This document shows positions 25,181 through 36,062 of a stretch of DNA of 64,000 nt, piece after piece. Source of the DNA: Coniella vitis (taxonomy: Eukaryota; Ascomycota; Sordariomycetes; Diaporthales; Schizoparmaceae); contig WUJK01000002.1 in NCBI GenBank assembly GCA_011317545.1, forward strand, positions 3,596,001 through 3,660,000. The letters run 5' to 3'. The position numbers were made by a program, and so were the translations under genes. Under the pieces are notes generated by a model. The model saw nothing but the letters and a program-made list of their open reading frames with translations, was not told the DNA's origin and did no database searches. The stretch's first letter is position 1. The number at the start of each line of letters is the position of its first letter.

Positions 25181-26689
25181 TCACAACCGACTCTTATTCC
25201 ACACCTTGCCCGTCTCATCCCGGTACGATGCCAGTAAATTCCTCTTATTATCGCTCCCATGCTCAACCTTTGCCGGCCTATCAAACACCGATCCCTCTCC
25301 TCCCCCCGTTCTCTGCTCCGCCTCGACATAGTCCCTCTCCCCCTCACCCACATAGATCTGCCTCGGCCTCCAGATCTTGACGCCCCCCTTTTGCAGCATC
25401 TGCTGCCTCCAGTGTGCCAGCCACCCCACACACCTCGGCACCGCGAAGAGCACCGGGTAAAAGTCCAGGGGGAACCCCATGGCCTGGTAGATCAGCCCCG
25501 AGTAAAAGTCCACGTTGGGATACAGGTTCCGGCTGCGCATGAATTCGCTCTTGCGCGCGTACTCGGCCAGCGCCAGCGCCGTATCGAGCAGCTGGTTGCG
25601 GCCCGTGACCTTGAAGACCTCGTCGGCGAGCTTGCGGATGGCCGTGGACCGCGGGTCGACATTCTTGTACACGCGGTGGCCGAACCCGACGAGCACGCGC
25701 TCGCGCTTTTCCACTTTCTCCATGAAAGCGGGCACGTTTTCGGGGGACCCGATTTCAATGAGCATGCGGATGGCGCTCTCCGAGGCGCCGCCGTGCGAAG
25801 GGCCGTAGAGCGCCGCGCAGGCCGCCGCGACGACAGAGTACGGGTCGACGAGCGAGCTGCCGACCTGCAGGACGGTGGCGGTCGAGCAGTTGACTTCGTG
25901 GTCGGCGTGGATGATGAAGAGCGCGTCGAGGGCCTTCTCCAGCACGGGGTGCGGGCGGTACTCGTACCCGGAGAGGTTGTCGAGGAGGTAGAGGAAGTTG
26001 CCCGTGTAGGAGAGGCCCTGCGCGGGGCGGTTGAAGGGCCGGCCCTGGCGCATGCGGTACGACGCTGCGGCGAGGGTGGGCGCCTTGCCAATGATGCGGA
26101 GGATCTGCTTGTCGAGGACCTGGAGCGCGGCTGGGTTGCCGCTCGCGGCGGCTGTGTAGAGCTTTTGCCCGGCGAGCGAAGGGTTGGCTTCTGGGGCGAA
26201 CGCGCCGAGGGTGGCAAAGGCGGCGGTCAGCATGCTCATGGGGTGCGAGTCGTAGCGGAATCCCTTGAACATGTTCTCAATGTCGGTGTGGACATAGGTG
26301 TGGTGCATGACCTCGTCGGCCCATTGCTGCGACGCGGCGGGCGTGGGCAGATCGCCGTAGAGGAGCAGGTAGGCCGTCTCGAGGAAGTGGGAGCGGTCGA
26401 CGAGCTGCTGGATCGGGTAGCCGCGGTAGCGCAGGATGCCCTCTTGGCCGTTGATGTAGGTGATGCGGCTCTGGACGACGGCCGTGTTCATGTAGGCCGG
26501 GTCGTAGACGCGCAAGCCCTGTTCCGTCTCGTCTTCAGGCCTGCTGTCGGCGCCGGGCTGCGCCTTGATCTTCTTGAAGTCGGTGGCCAGGATGGAGTTG
26601 CGCGTGATGGGCACCTCGTATGTCTGGCCGGTACGGTTGTCGACCACCGTCAGCGACTGCCGCGGCGTCGACTTGGGGACAATAGCCAT
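25181..26689 (-). CDS. Citrate synthase with C-terminal SRL (probable peroxisomal)
   Basis: Condenses acetyl-CoA with oxaloacetate to citrate. The single exon gives 502 residues from the ATG at 26689 (MAIVPKST); the frame extends upstream only through a TTG. Catalytic landmarks of bacterial-type (GltA-like) citrate synthase are present: the IIHADHEVNCST histidine, the LYGPSHGGA histidine, FGHRVYKNVDPR and the late Asp region NVDFYSGLIYQAMGFP. The last residues are NKSRL, and SRL is an accepted PTS1 variant, while no mitochondrial presequence is seen. It therefore probably serves the glyoxylate cycle or acetyl-CoA export from peroxisomes, a location inferred from the tripeptide only. Two CCTCGG hexamers lie in its upstream region. 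2-Methylcitrate synthase activity is an alternative but less likely without a mitochondrial signal. Confidence 0.93.
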   Translation of the reverse strand: MAIVPKSTPRQSLTVVDNRTGQTYEVPITRNSILATDFKKIKAQPGADSRPEDETEQGLRVYDPAYMNTAVVQSRITYINGQEGILRYRGYPIQQLVDRSHFLETAYLLLYGDLPTPAASQQWADEVMHHTYVHTDIENMFKGFRYDSHPMSMLTAAFATLGAFAPEANPSLAGQKLYTAAASGNPAALQVLDKQILRIIGKAPTLAAASYRMRQGRPFNRPAQGLSYTGNFLYLLDNLSGYEYRPHPVLEKALDALFIIHADHEVNCSTATVLQVGSSLVDPYSVVAAACAALYGPSHGGASESAIRMLIEIGSPENVPAFMEKVEKRERVLVGFGHRVYKNVDPRSTAIRKLADEVFKVTGRNQLLDTALALAEYARKSEFMRSRNLYPNVDFYSGLIYQAMGFPLDFYPVLFAVPRCVGWLAHWRQQMLQKGGVKIWRPRQIYVGEGERDYVEAEQRTGGGEGSVFDRPAKVEHGSDNKRNLLASYRDETGKVWNKSRL

Positions 26690-26999
26690 GGCGACGAGCT
26701 GTGCGGGCTCGAGTTGGATCAACTGTCTGTCGTCTGGATGCTGGGACACGCTGACGCGATTCAAGTACAGGTGAATCGGGTAAGCAAATGTTGTTCAGTG
26801 TGGTGATAGCACGGCAGAATTGCAAGACAAGTAAAGACAAAAAAGAAGAGGAGGAGACAAAGCTCACGAGGCATGTGAAGGCCGTTCGCTCGTCAGCAAC
26901 AACTTGGCAGACTGGCAGACTGGCCAGCAAAGCCCGGGTGGCCGACACGGCTGCCGACCGCTGGTAGCCGACGTGACACCGGGGCCGTAGACCAAGTAG

Positions 27000-27068
27000 C
27001 CTCGGCACATCTTCTCTCGCTAACCACATCGGGACTAGCCGGGAGTGCGTGGCTGCGGGGAGCCGAGG
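27000..27068. promoter_or_regulatory. Pair of CCTCGG hexamers (FarA/FarB/Ctf1-type sites)
   Basis: CCTCGG at 27000-27005 and its reverse complement CCGAGG at 27063-27068 lie 310-380 bp upstream of the citrate synthase ATG. CCTCGG is the published core for fatty-acid-responsive Zn2Cys6 regulators in filamentous ascomycetes, which act on peroxisomal genes. The hexamer is short, and chance copies occur elsewhere in the window. Confidence 0.35.
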
Positions 27069-27209
27069 TACAATGCTGTGGCTGGTGCTTTGTATGGGCT
27101 GCCATGTACCTACCCTGTACACAGCGCGATGTACACGTCTTGGTGGTTGATGCCCTCATGATGGCCTGATGCGATACATTTTCAACTACCAGACGTCAAT
27201 ACGAAGCCC

Positions 27210-28595
27210 CTAGAAACCGCCGTTTGACGCCGCATAGCCTGTGCAACACACCGAGTCAGCAACGCAAGCCTCACGTTATTTCCAAAGGGACGCAGCGGCA
27301 CACACAGACAAACAAGACTCACTCTTGATCACGGGCTCCATCGTGCTCTTACCCGCGTCCATCATCAGCGTAGCCAACGACCACACGAGCGTATTCTCCG
27401 TCAAGACCAAATCGCCCAGCTCCAACCCAGGCGCCAGATACCTCCCACAGACGCTCTCGACGTCCACGCGCTCCACCAGCCCCGGCCCATCGTGTGCCAG
27501 TGCGTCCTTGGCCAGTGCGTGCGCCAGCGGATGCACCATGATGGTCTCGTGTCCATACACTGTCCCAGCAACGTGACCCTTGCAGACATCCTGCACTCTG
27601 GCATTCGTCACGCCCACGCCCCGTTCATCTCGCAGTACCGCCGAGGCATTGGCGCCCGTCTGCGGCTGCACGACCTCGTCTGTCGAAGAGTAGATGATGG
27701 TCGTGGGCACGTAGGCCGAGTCGCCGCCATCAGACAGCAGCGTCTGCACAAAGGCACTCATCCATTCGGCCTGCAGCCACCCAGCGGGCATGGCCACGTG
27801 TGTCGGCGATGTCGGACCGCCTCCCAAGAAGTCTCTGACTAGCTGGCTGCCCCGATAACCCGGCGAGAATCCCACGTGGTCCGTTACAACACCTCGCGTC
27901 GATGGCCAATACTTGTACGCCCACTGCGCGTCGAGGTTACCCTGTGAGAAGCCAAACACGGCAATCTTGGTGTTGTTGCTGATGCTCGACAAGTAGTGGA
28001 TCGCATAGGCAACGTACTCGGCGTTGCTCTGGTAGTCGTTGTTGAGGTTCCCCGGCACGTTCAACCATACTGGGTCGCCAAAGCTGCCCTCGCGTTGCAA
28101 GATGGGGATCCACGACCCGGCGAAGCTCACGTATCCCGGGTTGCCTGTGCCGCCACATAGCAAGACCGGCTGCGGTGCCCCCTGGGCGCCGTACTGGAAT
28201 CCAGAAGGGATATAAATGGCGCTGCGTAGCGTGGCTTCGTCAATGTCGTATGGTGCGTCCTCTGTCGATACAGAAGGGTAGATGGCTGGAAACGGCTCAA
28301 TGGGGTTATTGTTGCCGTGGCCTTGCTCGTCCATGAGCAGCCCCACGACAGCAGTCCCCACATCTCTTAGGCTAAGGCTTGATAGACCGTCGAGTACAAT
28401 ATCGGTAACGATGTTCGAGAAACTGCTCGTCGAACTGTAAATCTTCTCCAGCGCCGCCAAAGCGTCCGCGATGTTTCTGGGGGATGACCGTTTGGCAACA
28501 GGACATGTATCGTGATTTAACCTAGTATCGTGTGCCGTTATCGCAGCTGCAAAGGCGCCTAGTAAAGCAACAACAAGTCGGTTTGGAGACGGCAT
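27210..28595 (-). CDS. Secreted CalB-like lipase
   Basis: A triacylglycerol lipase/esterase of the Candida antarctica lipase B group, expected to be extracellular. Two exons on the minus strand: 28595-27323 and 27238-27210, giving 433 residues ending YAASNGGF. Without the small terminal intron (GTGAGT donor, GCTGAC branch, CACAG acceptor) the frame would run into a less plausible Cys-rich tail. The start MPSPNRLVVALLGAFAAAITA opens a signal peptide. The alpha/beta-hydrolase core shows VLLCGGTGNPG (oxyanion region), GFSQGN with Ser217, SSTDEVVQPQ with Asp306 and VYGHETI with His349. The TDEVVQPQ stretch is highly characteristic of CalB relatives. There is an N-terminal extension of about 120 residues relative to CalB itself. 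Substrate is unknown. Confidence 0.88.
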
Positions 28596-29401
28596 CGTGG
28601 AGCATGGAGGCTGCTGCTCACTGTACGTGGCGCACAAATGAAACGTGAGCGAGTTGGCCCAAAATACATGTGGCTGCAAGCTTCCGCCATGCAATCATAT
28701 AACATGTTGTATATACTGAGTTGATGTCTTGGTTTCTCTCCCTTTCTCCTATATGCGTATAGGGTCCCATCAGGATCCGCCTAGGCCGTTTGCAGCAATC
28801 ATATCGGATCGTAATTCCCGCTTACTGATCCGACGGACGGCCTTTGCCTTACAGATTGCTCGGACGCTTGCGGTATCTTCCAGACAAGCCGAGGCTTGCA
28901 ATAATAAGGTTATCAAAATGTATCGCCGGCGGTTGTTTCCCGATTGGCGAGGTTGCGAGAGGCCGCACGGTTCTCAGGTTCTCGACCCAATATCGATGGG
29001 CCAGAACATCGCTCATACCTATTGCCAATTGGTCAGCCCGCATCCAGAACGGTCTTTACAGTAGTCAGTTTTTGGCTCAGCCGTTCAAGACAGTAAGCAG
29101 ACATTTCTTGGCATATTGGACAGACACGTTGGGCTGAGGCGGCAGTGCCGTGACCTTACCGCATCTGAGGTTACTCGGGCAGATCGAGGTATCCTTACTG
29201 GCTCGTCACCACAGAGTGCATCATTTCCACATGCTATCTATGCATAAACCGGCGTACACTGCATATTTTCTTTTTAACATCAATCAAAAAGTGGTATTAA
29301 ATCTGGCGCAAACGCTGGAAGGCGTCAGATGGATCTTGGTAATTGTTCTGGACCCTCAAACATCAAGCGTCATCTTTCGCCGTGTTGGTGAATATGGCGC
29401 T
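28596..29401. other. Intergenic region, lipase promoter and oxalate decarboxylase 3' flank
   Basis: No gene is seen. It holds an inverted repeat CAAGCC-GA-GGCTTG at 28885-28898, which contains CCGAGG, roughly 290 bp upstream of the lipase start. Confidence 0.4.
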
Positions 29402-30958
29402 TTATAGCTCCTTCTCCTGTTCACTGTCGCTGCCCTTGTCAAAGGCGACTCCAAACTTGGTCACCGGATCCTTCTTTGCGTCCTTGATTTGGGCAAGGAA
29501 CTTCTCTGCGTTTTCGGGATCGCCCTTGAACAGGTGGTCGGCAACCAGTCGCTGCGGTGTCTCACCCATCCACTGAAAGAGGGAAAAGTCCTGGAAACGG
29601 TCCGCTCTGAACACCTCGAGCATCTCGACGGGTTCGTCCCCAATGTTCTCCACAAAGTGGCCGTGGTTCTTGGGGACAATACCCACATCGCCAGGCACAT
29701 AATCAAATGTCCTTGCCGTGCCTTCAGCGGCAAAGATGGTGATACGTGCTTTGCCGCGGATAAAGAAGTTCCATTCGTCGGCATTGGGGTGCCAGTGCAT
29801 TTCACGCAGCGCACCAGGCTGAATGACTACGTGTGCAGCAGCCACAGTCTTGGAAATGGGGAAGTTGGTCGAGTCGGTAATGCGAACCTCGCCTCCTGAA
29901 GTCACAACAGGGTCCTGCGCCAGCATCTTGTGCGAGAAGTTGAGCTTGGACTTTTTGACGTGCTTGCCCTGAGGCCGCTCCTCGTCGATGGAGCCAGGGT
30001 TGGATCCCTGGAAAATATACTTTTCGCTCTCCGGAAGGTGTTTGAAGACCTCTGGCGCGAGGTGGAAGTTCTCGGCGACAACAGATTGCGGAGTGTGTGC
30101 TAAGTAACAACAAGTCAGACGAATACCATATTTAAAAGCGGTGAAAAGACGGGGCGCCACATACCAAGCCAGTCGGTCAAGAGAAAAGTGCTCTCTTCGG
30201 AAAAGCCACCATCGTCAAAGATGAGCAGGAACTCGGTGCCGTTGGGACTCAGACCCTGAAGACTGTGTGGCACACCACTGGGGAAATACCACAGGTCGCC
30301 CTTTTCGAGATCGTCGATAAAGTTGCCGCCCTCATAGTCGATTCCGGTGATTCGAACAGAGCCATCAAGGACGTATGCCCATTCGGCCTCCTTGTGCCAG
30401 TGGAGCTCGCGAATGACACCCTCGCCGAGACGCATGTTGACACTGGCCAGCTCACTTGAACTCGGCAGCTCTCGCACCGTGGTCTGCCGTGTCCATCCGC
30501 CCTCCTGTAATTCCACAATTGGTGGTGGTTGTCAGCAGAAGCCACCTCGGAAGCGCGAAAACAAGGGCCAAAAAGGAAAGACGCACTTCAATCCTCACGT
30601 GAGAATCAACAAAACTCCAGCGCATGTTGGCCATATTGCCATGGTCGGTGCTAGGTGGCCTAACAAGGTTGGGGTTTTGGCGAGCGCGGCTGGGGTTCCA
30701 GGGCCCCAAGACAGACTGGCCCAAGCCATTGCGCCATGGCAGCGGGTCGAGTTCGTCCTTGTCCGGGTTGATGGCGCGGTCGTAAGGGTCGCGATGGCCT
30801 GGCGTATAAGGATTCTCCTTTTTAGGCGTGGTGCTGGTAAGGTACCTGTCGGGGAGTTCCAGGCCAGCTGCCAGCCGCTGCTGGGGCGAGTCTCGGTGAG
30901 GCGCAGCCAGCGACAGGGTCGTCAGGGACGCCGTCAGCAGCAATTCAGACACAAGCAT
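29402..30958 (-). CDS. Secreted oxalate decarboxylase (bicupin)
   Basis: Mn-dependent conversion of oxalate to formate and CO2; probably secreted or wall-bound. Exons on the minus strand: 30958-30587, 30504-30165 and 30099-29402, giving 469 residues. The signal peptide is MLVSELLLTASLTTLSLA. Each cupin keeps its metal ligands: HWHKEAEW and WYFPSGVPHSL in the N-terminal domain, HWHPNADEW and IVPKNHGHF in the C-terminal domain. The lid loop reads SEEST at about residue 226. It keeps the Glu that in the Bacillus enzyme sets decarboxylase over oxidase chemistry. Splice choices restore family-consistent joins (SHVRIE to EGGWTRQ, and TDWL to AHTPQ). Confidence in function is high. Confidence 0.95.
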
Positions 30959-32030
30959 TGTGAAGATGGTAAGCCTCTCGAAACGCCAAGAGTGATTGCT
31001 GACCTACAATTGGGTCAAGCGAGGAGAGAGAAGGCGCAGGAAAGAGATGGTGGGATTCGACGCGAAATGACATATAATTCCATGCAGGAAAAGCTCGCGT
31101 CACCATTTGCAAAGCTCTTAGTATGTGCACAAGCACACACTTACATAGGACACAGTACACAGGTCACTGCAATCGTCGACAACCTGCTATCAAAGCTGCC
31201 AAGTGACGCAAGAGGATGTCAAGCTCCCTTCCGTATTCGGCAAGAACGGAATGGGTGCGGATGTACTCGCTACCTGGACATCAGCGTGTCTGGATACTGT
31301 CGCTCAAGTCTCGAATACCACACAGGGCTGCCAACGGAGAATTATTGCCGACATGACGACTGCAGCGTCGCCAGGTCACCATACTATGTATATATGCTAC
31401 TTTCACTATCCGGGTACTCGGGTACGTGCATGGTATTGAATGCACCTTTTGCTGTGCACACAGCAAGCCATCGACCTTACATCGATCATACGGTGCTGCG
31501 TCTTTCCAATTGCAAACATCCAATCCAATGCTCTCAATACCGTACACAGTACTTACCTGCTATGTATAGCCACGACAATCGGACGCAGGTACGGCCCGGC
31601 TTACAGTGGGCCTGTTGCAGCGCATGGTAACAACAGCTTACGGCAATTCTCCGAGGCACCCAATTTTAGATACCTGGGCAGCGGGCAAGCTGGGTGCCTA
31701 GGCCAGTGCTTCCTTCAGTGGCTCCAGCGCTAATCCTATGACAAGCTGAACTTAGTGGCCCATGGCTGCGATGACACGCCGGAAGCAACAGCAACCCAAG
31801 GTGATGACAGTAAAAAACAGGGTTCAGCTGCTTGTCCTGAATGGAGAGCAGAAGCTTGGGCTGGATTTTTATTTTCTCAGTCTGCTGGCTTCTCGTCCTT
31901 TTCCCCATCATGACACAGCAGTGCTGGTGATTGAACTCGCGTTGCAACGTTTCTCAGACACATTCCGCCGCCTAAGACATCCCCCCCGTTTTGTTTCGCC
32001 AAGACAGTGCCAGACAAGTTCGAACCGAGA
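30959..32030. other. Intergenic region between divergent genes
   Basis: About 1.07 kb between the oxalate decarboxylase and DUF1275 starts, probably a shared promoter region. It contains many TAC/GTAC-rich stretches (31080-31620) but no open frame with a domain. Confidence 0.45.
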
Positions 32031-32969
32031 ATGAGCCAACCCAATGGTCACGGCACCACGGCTGGCCACCACGAGGCTGCCAGCGACAGACACAGCGCCA
32101 GCGAGGAGCAGCCACTCATCCATGGAACTGGGTCGCGCTCCCTGCACCACTCTAGATCACTGGTTGGTCGAGTGCGCAAGGCGGCCCAGGCCGAAATCAG
32201 ACGCGACTGGGCGGATGTGGTGCTCATCTTTTGCTACATTATCACGGGCCTGCTCGACAGCGCTTCCATTTCTATCTGGGGCTCTTTTGTCTCCATGCAG
32301 ACAGGTAAGCAGTGTTGTAGAAGCCACTTCTCGTCCACCAAACCTGCTGGCTCTGCTTATTCCTGCACTAACTCACTTTTCAACACAGGCAACACAGTCT
32401 ACACAGGTCTGGGTCTCTCAGCACCCAGCCAGAGCACCCGCTGGATCAAATCCGGCACCTCGCTCCTCAGCTTCTGCATTGGTTCCCTCGTCTTCAGCCG
32501 CTTCCACCGCTTCTTCTCTCCAAAGCGCCGTGCCACCCTCGTCGCCTCCTTTTCCGTGCAAGCCCTACTCTGCGGCCTCGCAGCAGCCATCGTCTCCTTT
32601 GGACCTGGAGGTTACGGCCCCGATGATATCCGCTGGGACGTTCTGCTCCCCATTGCCCTCGTCGCCTTTCAAGCCTGCGGACAGGCCGTCACTTCGCGCG
32701 CGCTCAAATACAATGCGCTCACAAGCGTAGTGCTGACGAGTATCTACTGTGACTTGTTCAGCGATGTGGACTTGTTCCGCGTGGATAATGTGGAGAGGAA
32801 TCGCAGAGTAGGCGCGCCGTCCATGTTGCTGTTGGGCGCGGTGTTGGGGGGTCTTTTTGCGCACAGCAGTCTTGGAGTTGCCGGGGCGTTGTGGTTTGCG
32901 ACGGTCTTGAAGGTATTGGTTGTTGTCGTGTGGCTTGTTTGGCCTGGTGATGCGCCGGATCATGAGTAG
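32031..32969 (+). CDS. DUF1275 (YoaK-like) membrane protein
   Basis: An uncharacterised integral membrane protein. Two exons, 32031-32304 and 32389-32969, give 284 residues. The intron is in frame but has a clear GTAAGC donor, CACTAAC branch and CACAG acceptor. The first 60 residues are polar and His/Ser-rich, ending in an acidic-dileucine-like EEQPLI. After that come about six hydrophobic segments. These include VVLIFCYIITGLLDS, SLLSFCIGSLVF, SFSVQALLCGLAAAIV and ALKVLVVVVWL-type stretches near the end. The family marks are GLLDSASISIWGSFVSMQTGNTVYTGLG and ALKYNALTSVVLTS, split as separate motifs. Transported substrate, if any, is unknown for the family. I infer a plasma- or endomembrane location from topology only. 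Confidence 0.88.
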   Translation: MSQPNGHGTTAGHHEAASDRHSASEEQPLIHGTGSRSLHHSRSLVGRVRKAAQAEIRRDWADVVLIFCYIITGLLDSASISIWGSFVSMQTGKQCCRSHFSSTKPAGSAYSCTNSLFNTGNTVYTGLGLSAPSQSTRWIKSGTSLLSFCIGSLVFSRFHRFFSPKRRATLVASFSVQALLCGLAAAIVSFGPGGYGPDDIRWDVLLPIALVAFQACGQAVTSRALKYNALTSVVLTSIYCDLFSDVDLFRVDNVERNRRVGAPSMLLLGAVLGGLFAHSSLGVAGALWFATVLKVLVVVVWLVWPGDAPDHE

Positions 32970-33477
32970 TTGGGGGAATCTCACACTCAGGGTTCGATAG
33001 TTGATATCTGAAATGGTCAAGGGCGTCTAGACTCTATAGTTGTTGACCTCTGCGGACATTCCAATGGCCGGGATGGACGCTTCTCGTCTTGCCGTACATC
33101 CCCATCACTCTACCCGCACGATAGACCTATACACGACTTCAAGATCTATGCTATTCATCAATCTGAGCTCATTACTCTCGCGAAGCTCGAAGCGTCCGTG
33201 GAATGGCCACCGGGCCGGACCGTTTCCGCCACAACCCATCCAGGTCTTTGAAGGCTACTGGATCAACGTTGCACAGACGACTTGACGGTTCTTCAGCGGT
33301 ATGACCTTGAGGTGCCTCGTCTTGGCTCACAAGTTGGGACAGTATTTACATCAACAGCTTACTACGCTCTATGACCACATTCAAGTCGCACAGCCCTCCC
33401 CGATAATACATACCGCAAGCACAATGGCCACCACCAACCGTCTCGCCCGTCTCAACTCAGCCACTTGAGGCGCCACT

Positions 33478-33870
33478 ATGCTGCAGGTCACACTGGCGGA
33501 TGGCACGGTCCTGCAGACAGGGACAGTCGGGTAGGTGATCGCTTGCTATCTTCTATGCCTTGCTCAGATACACTATGATCTGATTAGTCAACGTGTACCA
33601 AACGGCCTACAGCACAATTCGTTAACAAAAGCCCATATGAGAGCTCTCCGTGTCAACACCCAATCTTACAACAAAGCCCACGCACAAGGCGACATAGCTA
33701 CAATGCAGACACTGCAAGAAGACATGAGAATGGCGCTGCCGTTGTTGGATCATTTGGGCTTGTTTGAAGTCTTATTTACGGCGCAGGAGCTTGTGGATGG
33801 GGCTGAGGAGAATGAGGGCCGGCGAGATGTCGGGCAGTTATTCTTGCAATATAAGAAGTGCCGACCTTGA
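33478..33870 (+). CDS. Small uncharacterised protein of 111 residues
   Basis: Two exons, 33478-33530 and 33588-33870, join in phase 2 (GTAGGT donor, GATTAG acceptor). The product begins MLQVTLADGTVLQTGTVG, continues through NTQSYNKAHAQGDIATM and MALPLLDHLGLFEVLFTAQEL, and ends QYKKCRP. It looks like a soluble helical cytosolic protein with no signal and no membrane segment. Similar short proteins with the same order (a beta-hairpin starting xVTLADGT, then helices) occur in ascomycetes to my recollection, but I can name no function. An alternative ATG at 33424 meets a stop before the intron. Confidence 0.55.
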
Positions 33871-34222
33871 TGAGAAGCACGAAATGCGAACTAAAATGTT
33901 CTTCTGGTGAGTATAATCGTATTTCTCGCGTACCTTTCTGGTAGGAAAGTGTGAAAAGCGTTCATTCAGGCCCACTTTCATGAAGTCCAGTAAAAATGAG
34001 GCTGTAGATCCGCGCAGTGATGCAAGGATGACGAATAACCGATGTACACCTCTTTTTTCGAAATTGTTTGATTCTCCGGAAGACACAATTTTGACAAAAA
34101 CCATACCAAGAAACGGCTCGATCTTGATCTGGTTCTGTTCAGTTTGGTTCGCCAACAAAGTGCATCCAACGAACCATGTTCATCTGTTCTTCCATTACCC
34201 TACAACAACACGCTGGCACGCC

Positions 34223-35272
34223 TCAAGAGTTATCCACGGCCATGACTATCGCACCTTTGCGTCCCTCGTCCAGACTGTTGAGCATATTCATGTCGTCTTG
34301 GTCCAAGTTGAAGCCGTAGATGTCGGCATTAAGCTTGATGCGTTCAGGCGAGTCACTCTTGGGTAAACAGACCCAGCCTTTCTGGAGGCTCCAGCGGATG
34401 AGGACCTGGTTAGGGGTCACACTGTGTTTGGTTGCCACTGACACCAGCTGCTTGTTGTCTGCCTTTTGGTTGCGCACAATGGGACAATAGGCCTCGATGA
34501 CGATGCCCTTATCGTGGCAGTACTTCACAATCTCTTTTTGTTGGTTCCAAGGATGCAACTTTCCAAGACATTTCACGCAGTCAGCAAAGGAGGACAGAGG
34601 AAGAGGAACAAGACAAGAGAGCAAGGAGGAGGAACTGACCTCGATCTGGTTGACGTGCGGTGGCCAGACGTTGCCAGCGCCCTTCAACGCCTCAATCTGA
34701 GCAATGCCAAAATTGCTCACGCCGATGGCCTTGGCCTTGCCCTCGGCATACAGCCGCTCGAGGGCGCGCCAGATATCTCTGCACTTGTCAACGCCAGGGC
34801 TGGGCGAATGGATCAGAAACAAGTCGACGTAACTCCCGATGCGCTGCACACTCTCGAGACAGGCGGCGTACGTTTCGGCGACCGAATCGCCCGGCGTGAG
34901 GATCTTGGTCGTGACAAAGATCTCGTCACGAGGAAGGCCGCATTCGGCGAGGGCAAGCCCGACTTCGCGTTCGTTGGCGTAGTATTGCGCTGTATCTACT
35001 GTCCCAGAATGCAGGGAAATTATCAACATCAACGCTCACTCACATGCTTCATGCTTGAGCCTTTGTGGAGAGGGCTCCTATTTGGATGTCTGAAAAGGGG
35101 CGGGGAAGGGCGGGTTCGAACCAATGTGGCGGTAGCCTATCGTGATAGCGGCCAGACAGGAGGCATAGGCGCGGTCAGGCGGCGACAGGTAGGTGCCAAA
35201 GCCTAGCTGGGGGATGTGCACAGGGGACTGGGTGCCGAGAGTCAGGCTCCCACCAGCACTGGGCTGCGACAT
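34223..35272 (-). CDS. Aldo-keto reductase
   Basis: NAD(P)H-dependent reduction of an aldehyde or ketone, cytosolic. Exons on the minus strand: 35272-35122, 34995-34640 and 34558-34223, giving 280 residues, normal for the family. The chosen acceptor TAG at 34998-34996 restores GYRHIDTAQYYANE. The catalytic tetrad is Asp51, Tyr56, Lys81 (FVTTKI) and His113 (LIHSP). GVSNFG, LHPWNQQ and the cofactor-binding PKSDSPERI box are all present. The first donor (GTTCGA) is weak, so an alternative start of exon 2 remains possible. It is divergent from the carboxylate-reductase-type gene at 36.1 kb and shares a 790-bp intergenic region with it. That suggests it may reduce the aldehyde released by that enzyme, which is an inference from context. 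Confidence 0.9.
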
Positions 35273-36062
35273 ACTGTGACTCGCTGCAAGGTTGCGACGA
35301 GCTACCGTAAGGGTTGCTGAGAGTGGCAGTAGCAGTGGCAGTGGCAGTGGCAGTGGCAACTGCACATGATCAGGAGACACAAGCGGAAGTACGGGATCGG
35401 TCCCAGCTGCGGCTTGCTCCCCCGTCTTAAGGTCTCAGACCTGAGCCAAGCTGGGATGGGAATCAGCATCGTGCCTTCCCAAATATCGATGACAAGGAGA
35501 CCGCGCGCGGCATTGTCACACAGGCGCCTGCCGCTCGCCCAGCACTGCCAGCTGCCACTTCGATGATCTCATCGCGCCGGTTTTAGCATGTGCTACGGGG
35601 GTCTGCATGCTGCTGCTACGGCTCCGGCCACAGCTATACAGTACCGCTACAGCAAGCAACTGAACCTGGCTATGCTGAAGCAAACAGAAGCTATGCCAGG
35701 CCCGGGGCCCATGGTGGTTGCCGCACCATCCATCTGATTGTCCCTTGACTGGCGATCAGTACCGTTTGGATCTGGCTGATCGTGGAGGGGCGCCTAACGC
35801 GCTTTACTTAGGTAGCATCGAGCGCCCTGAATCGCCGTGCCAGCTCATTGCTTCCTTTTGTTTTCCCCCTTGGATCGTAACCGTCTGTCGCCTTTCCTCT
35901 CGCCGTCGTACGTGGGCGCAGAAGCACGCCCTGGCCCAGCAGCTTCAACCGCCGCCCAAAAGATTCGAGAAATCACACGACGGCGGCTGACTGCGTTGAT
36001 GGTCATCGACCCAAGAAGCATCGCCCTCGACAACAGCAGCACTCGGAGCATCAGCCGCAGCA
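35273..36062. promoter_or_regulatory. Shared divergent promoter region with GGCAGT repeat
   Basis: A 790-bp region between the aldo-keto reductase and the ATR enzyme. It contains a (GGCAGT) hexanucleotide array at about 35324-35358, close to the reductase start. CT-rich leader sequence lies before the ATR gene. No specific factor site is clear. Confidence 0.45.

Noticed and set aside
25259..26806. 515-codon plus-strand open frame
   Set aside because: It is the antisense shadow of the citrate synthase gene, created by strong third-position GC bias; it has no domain.
30347..31630. 427-codon plus-strand open frame
   Set aside because: It runs antisense through oxalate decarboxylase exons and then into non-coding DNA; no domain.
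35105..35130. GGGTTCGAACC resembling a tRNA T-arm
   Set aside because: It lies across the exon 1/intron 1 border of the aldo-keto reductase; no acceptor stem, anticodon arm or A box could be paired.
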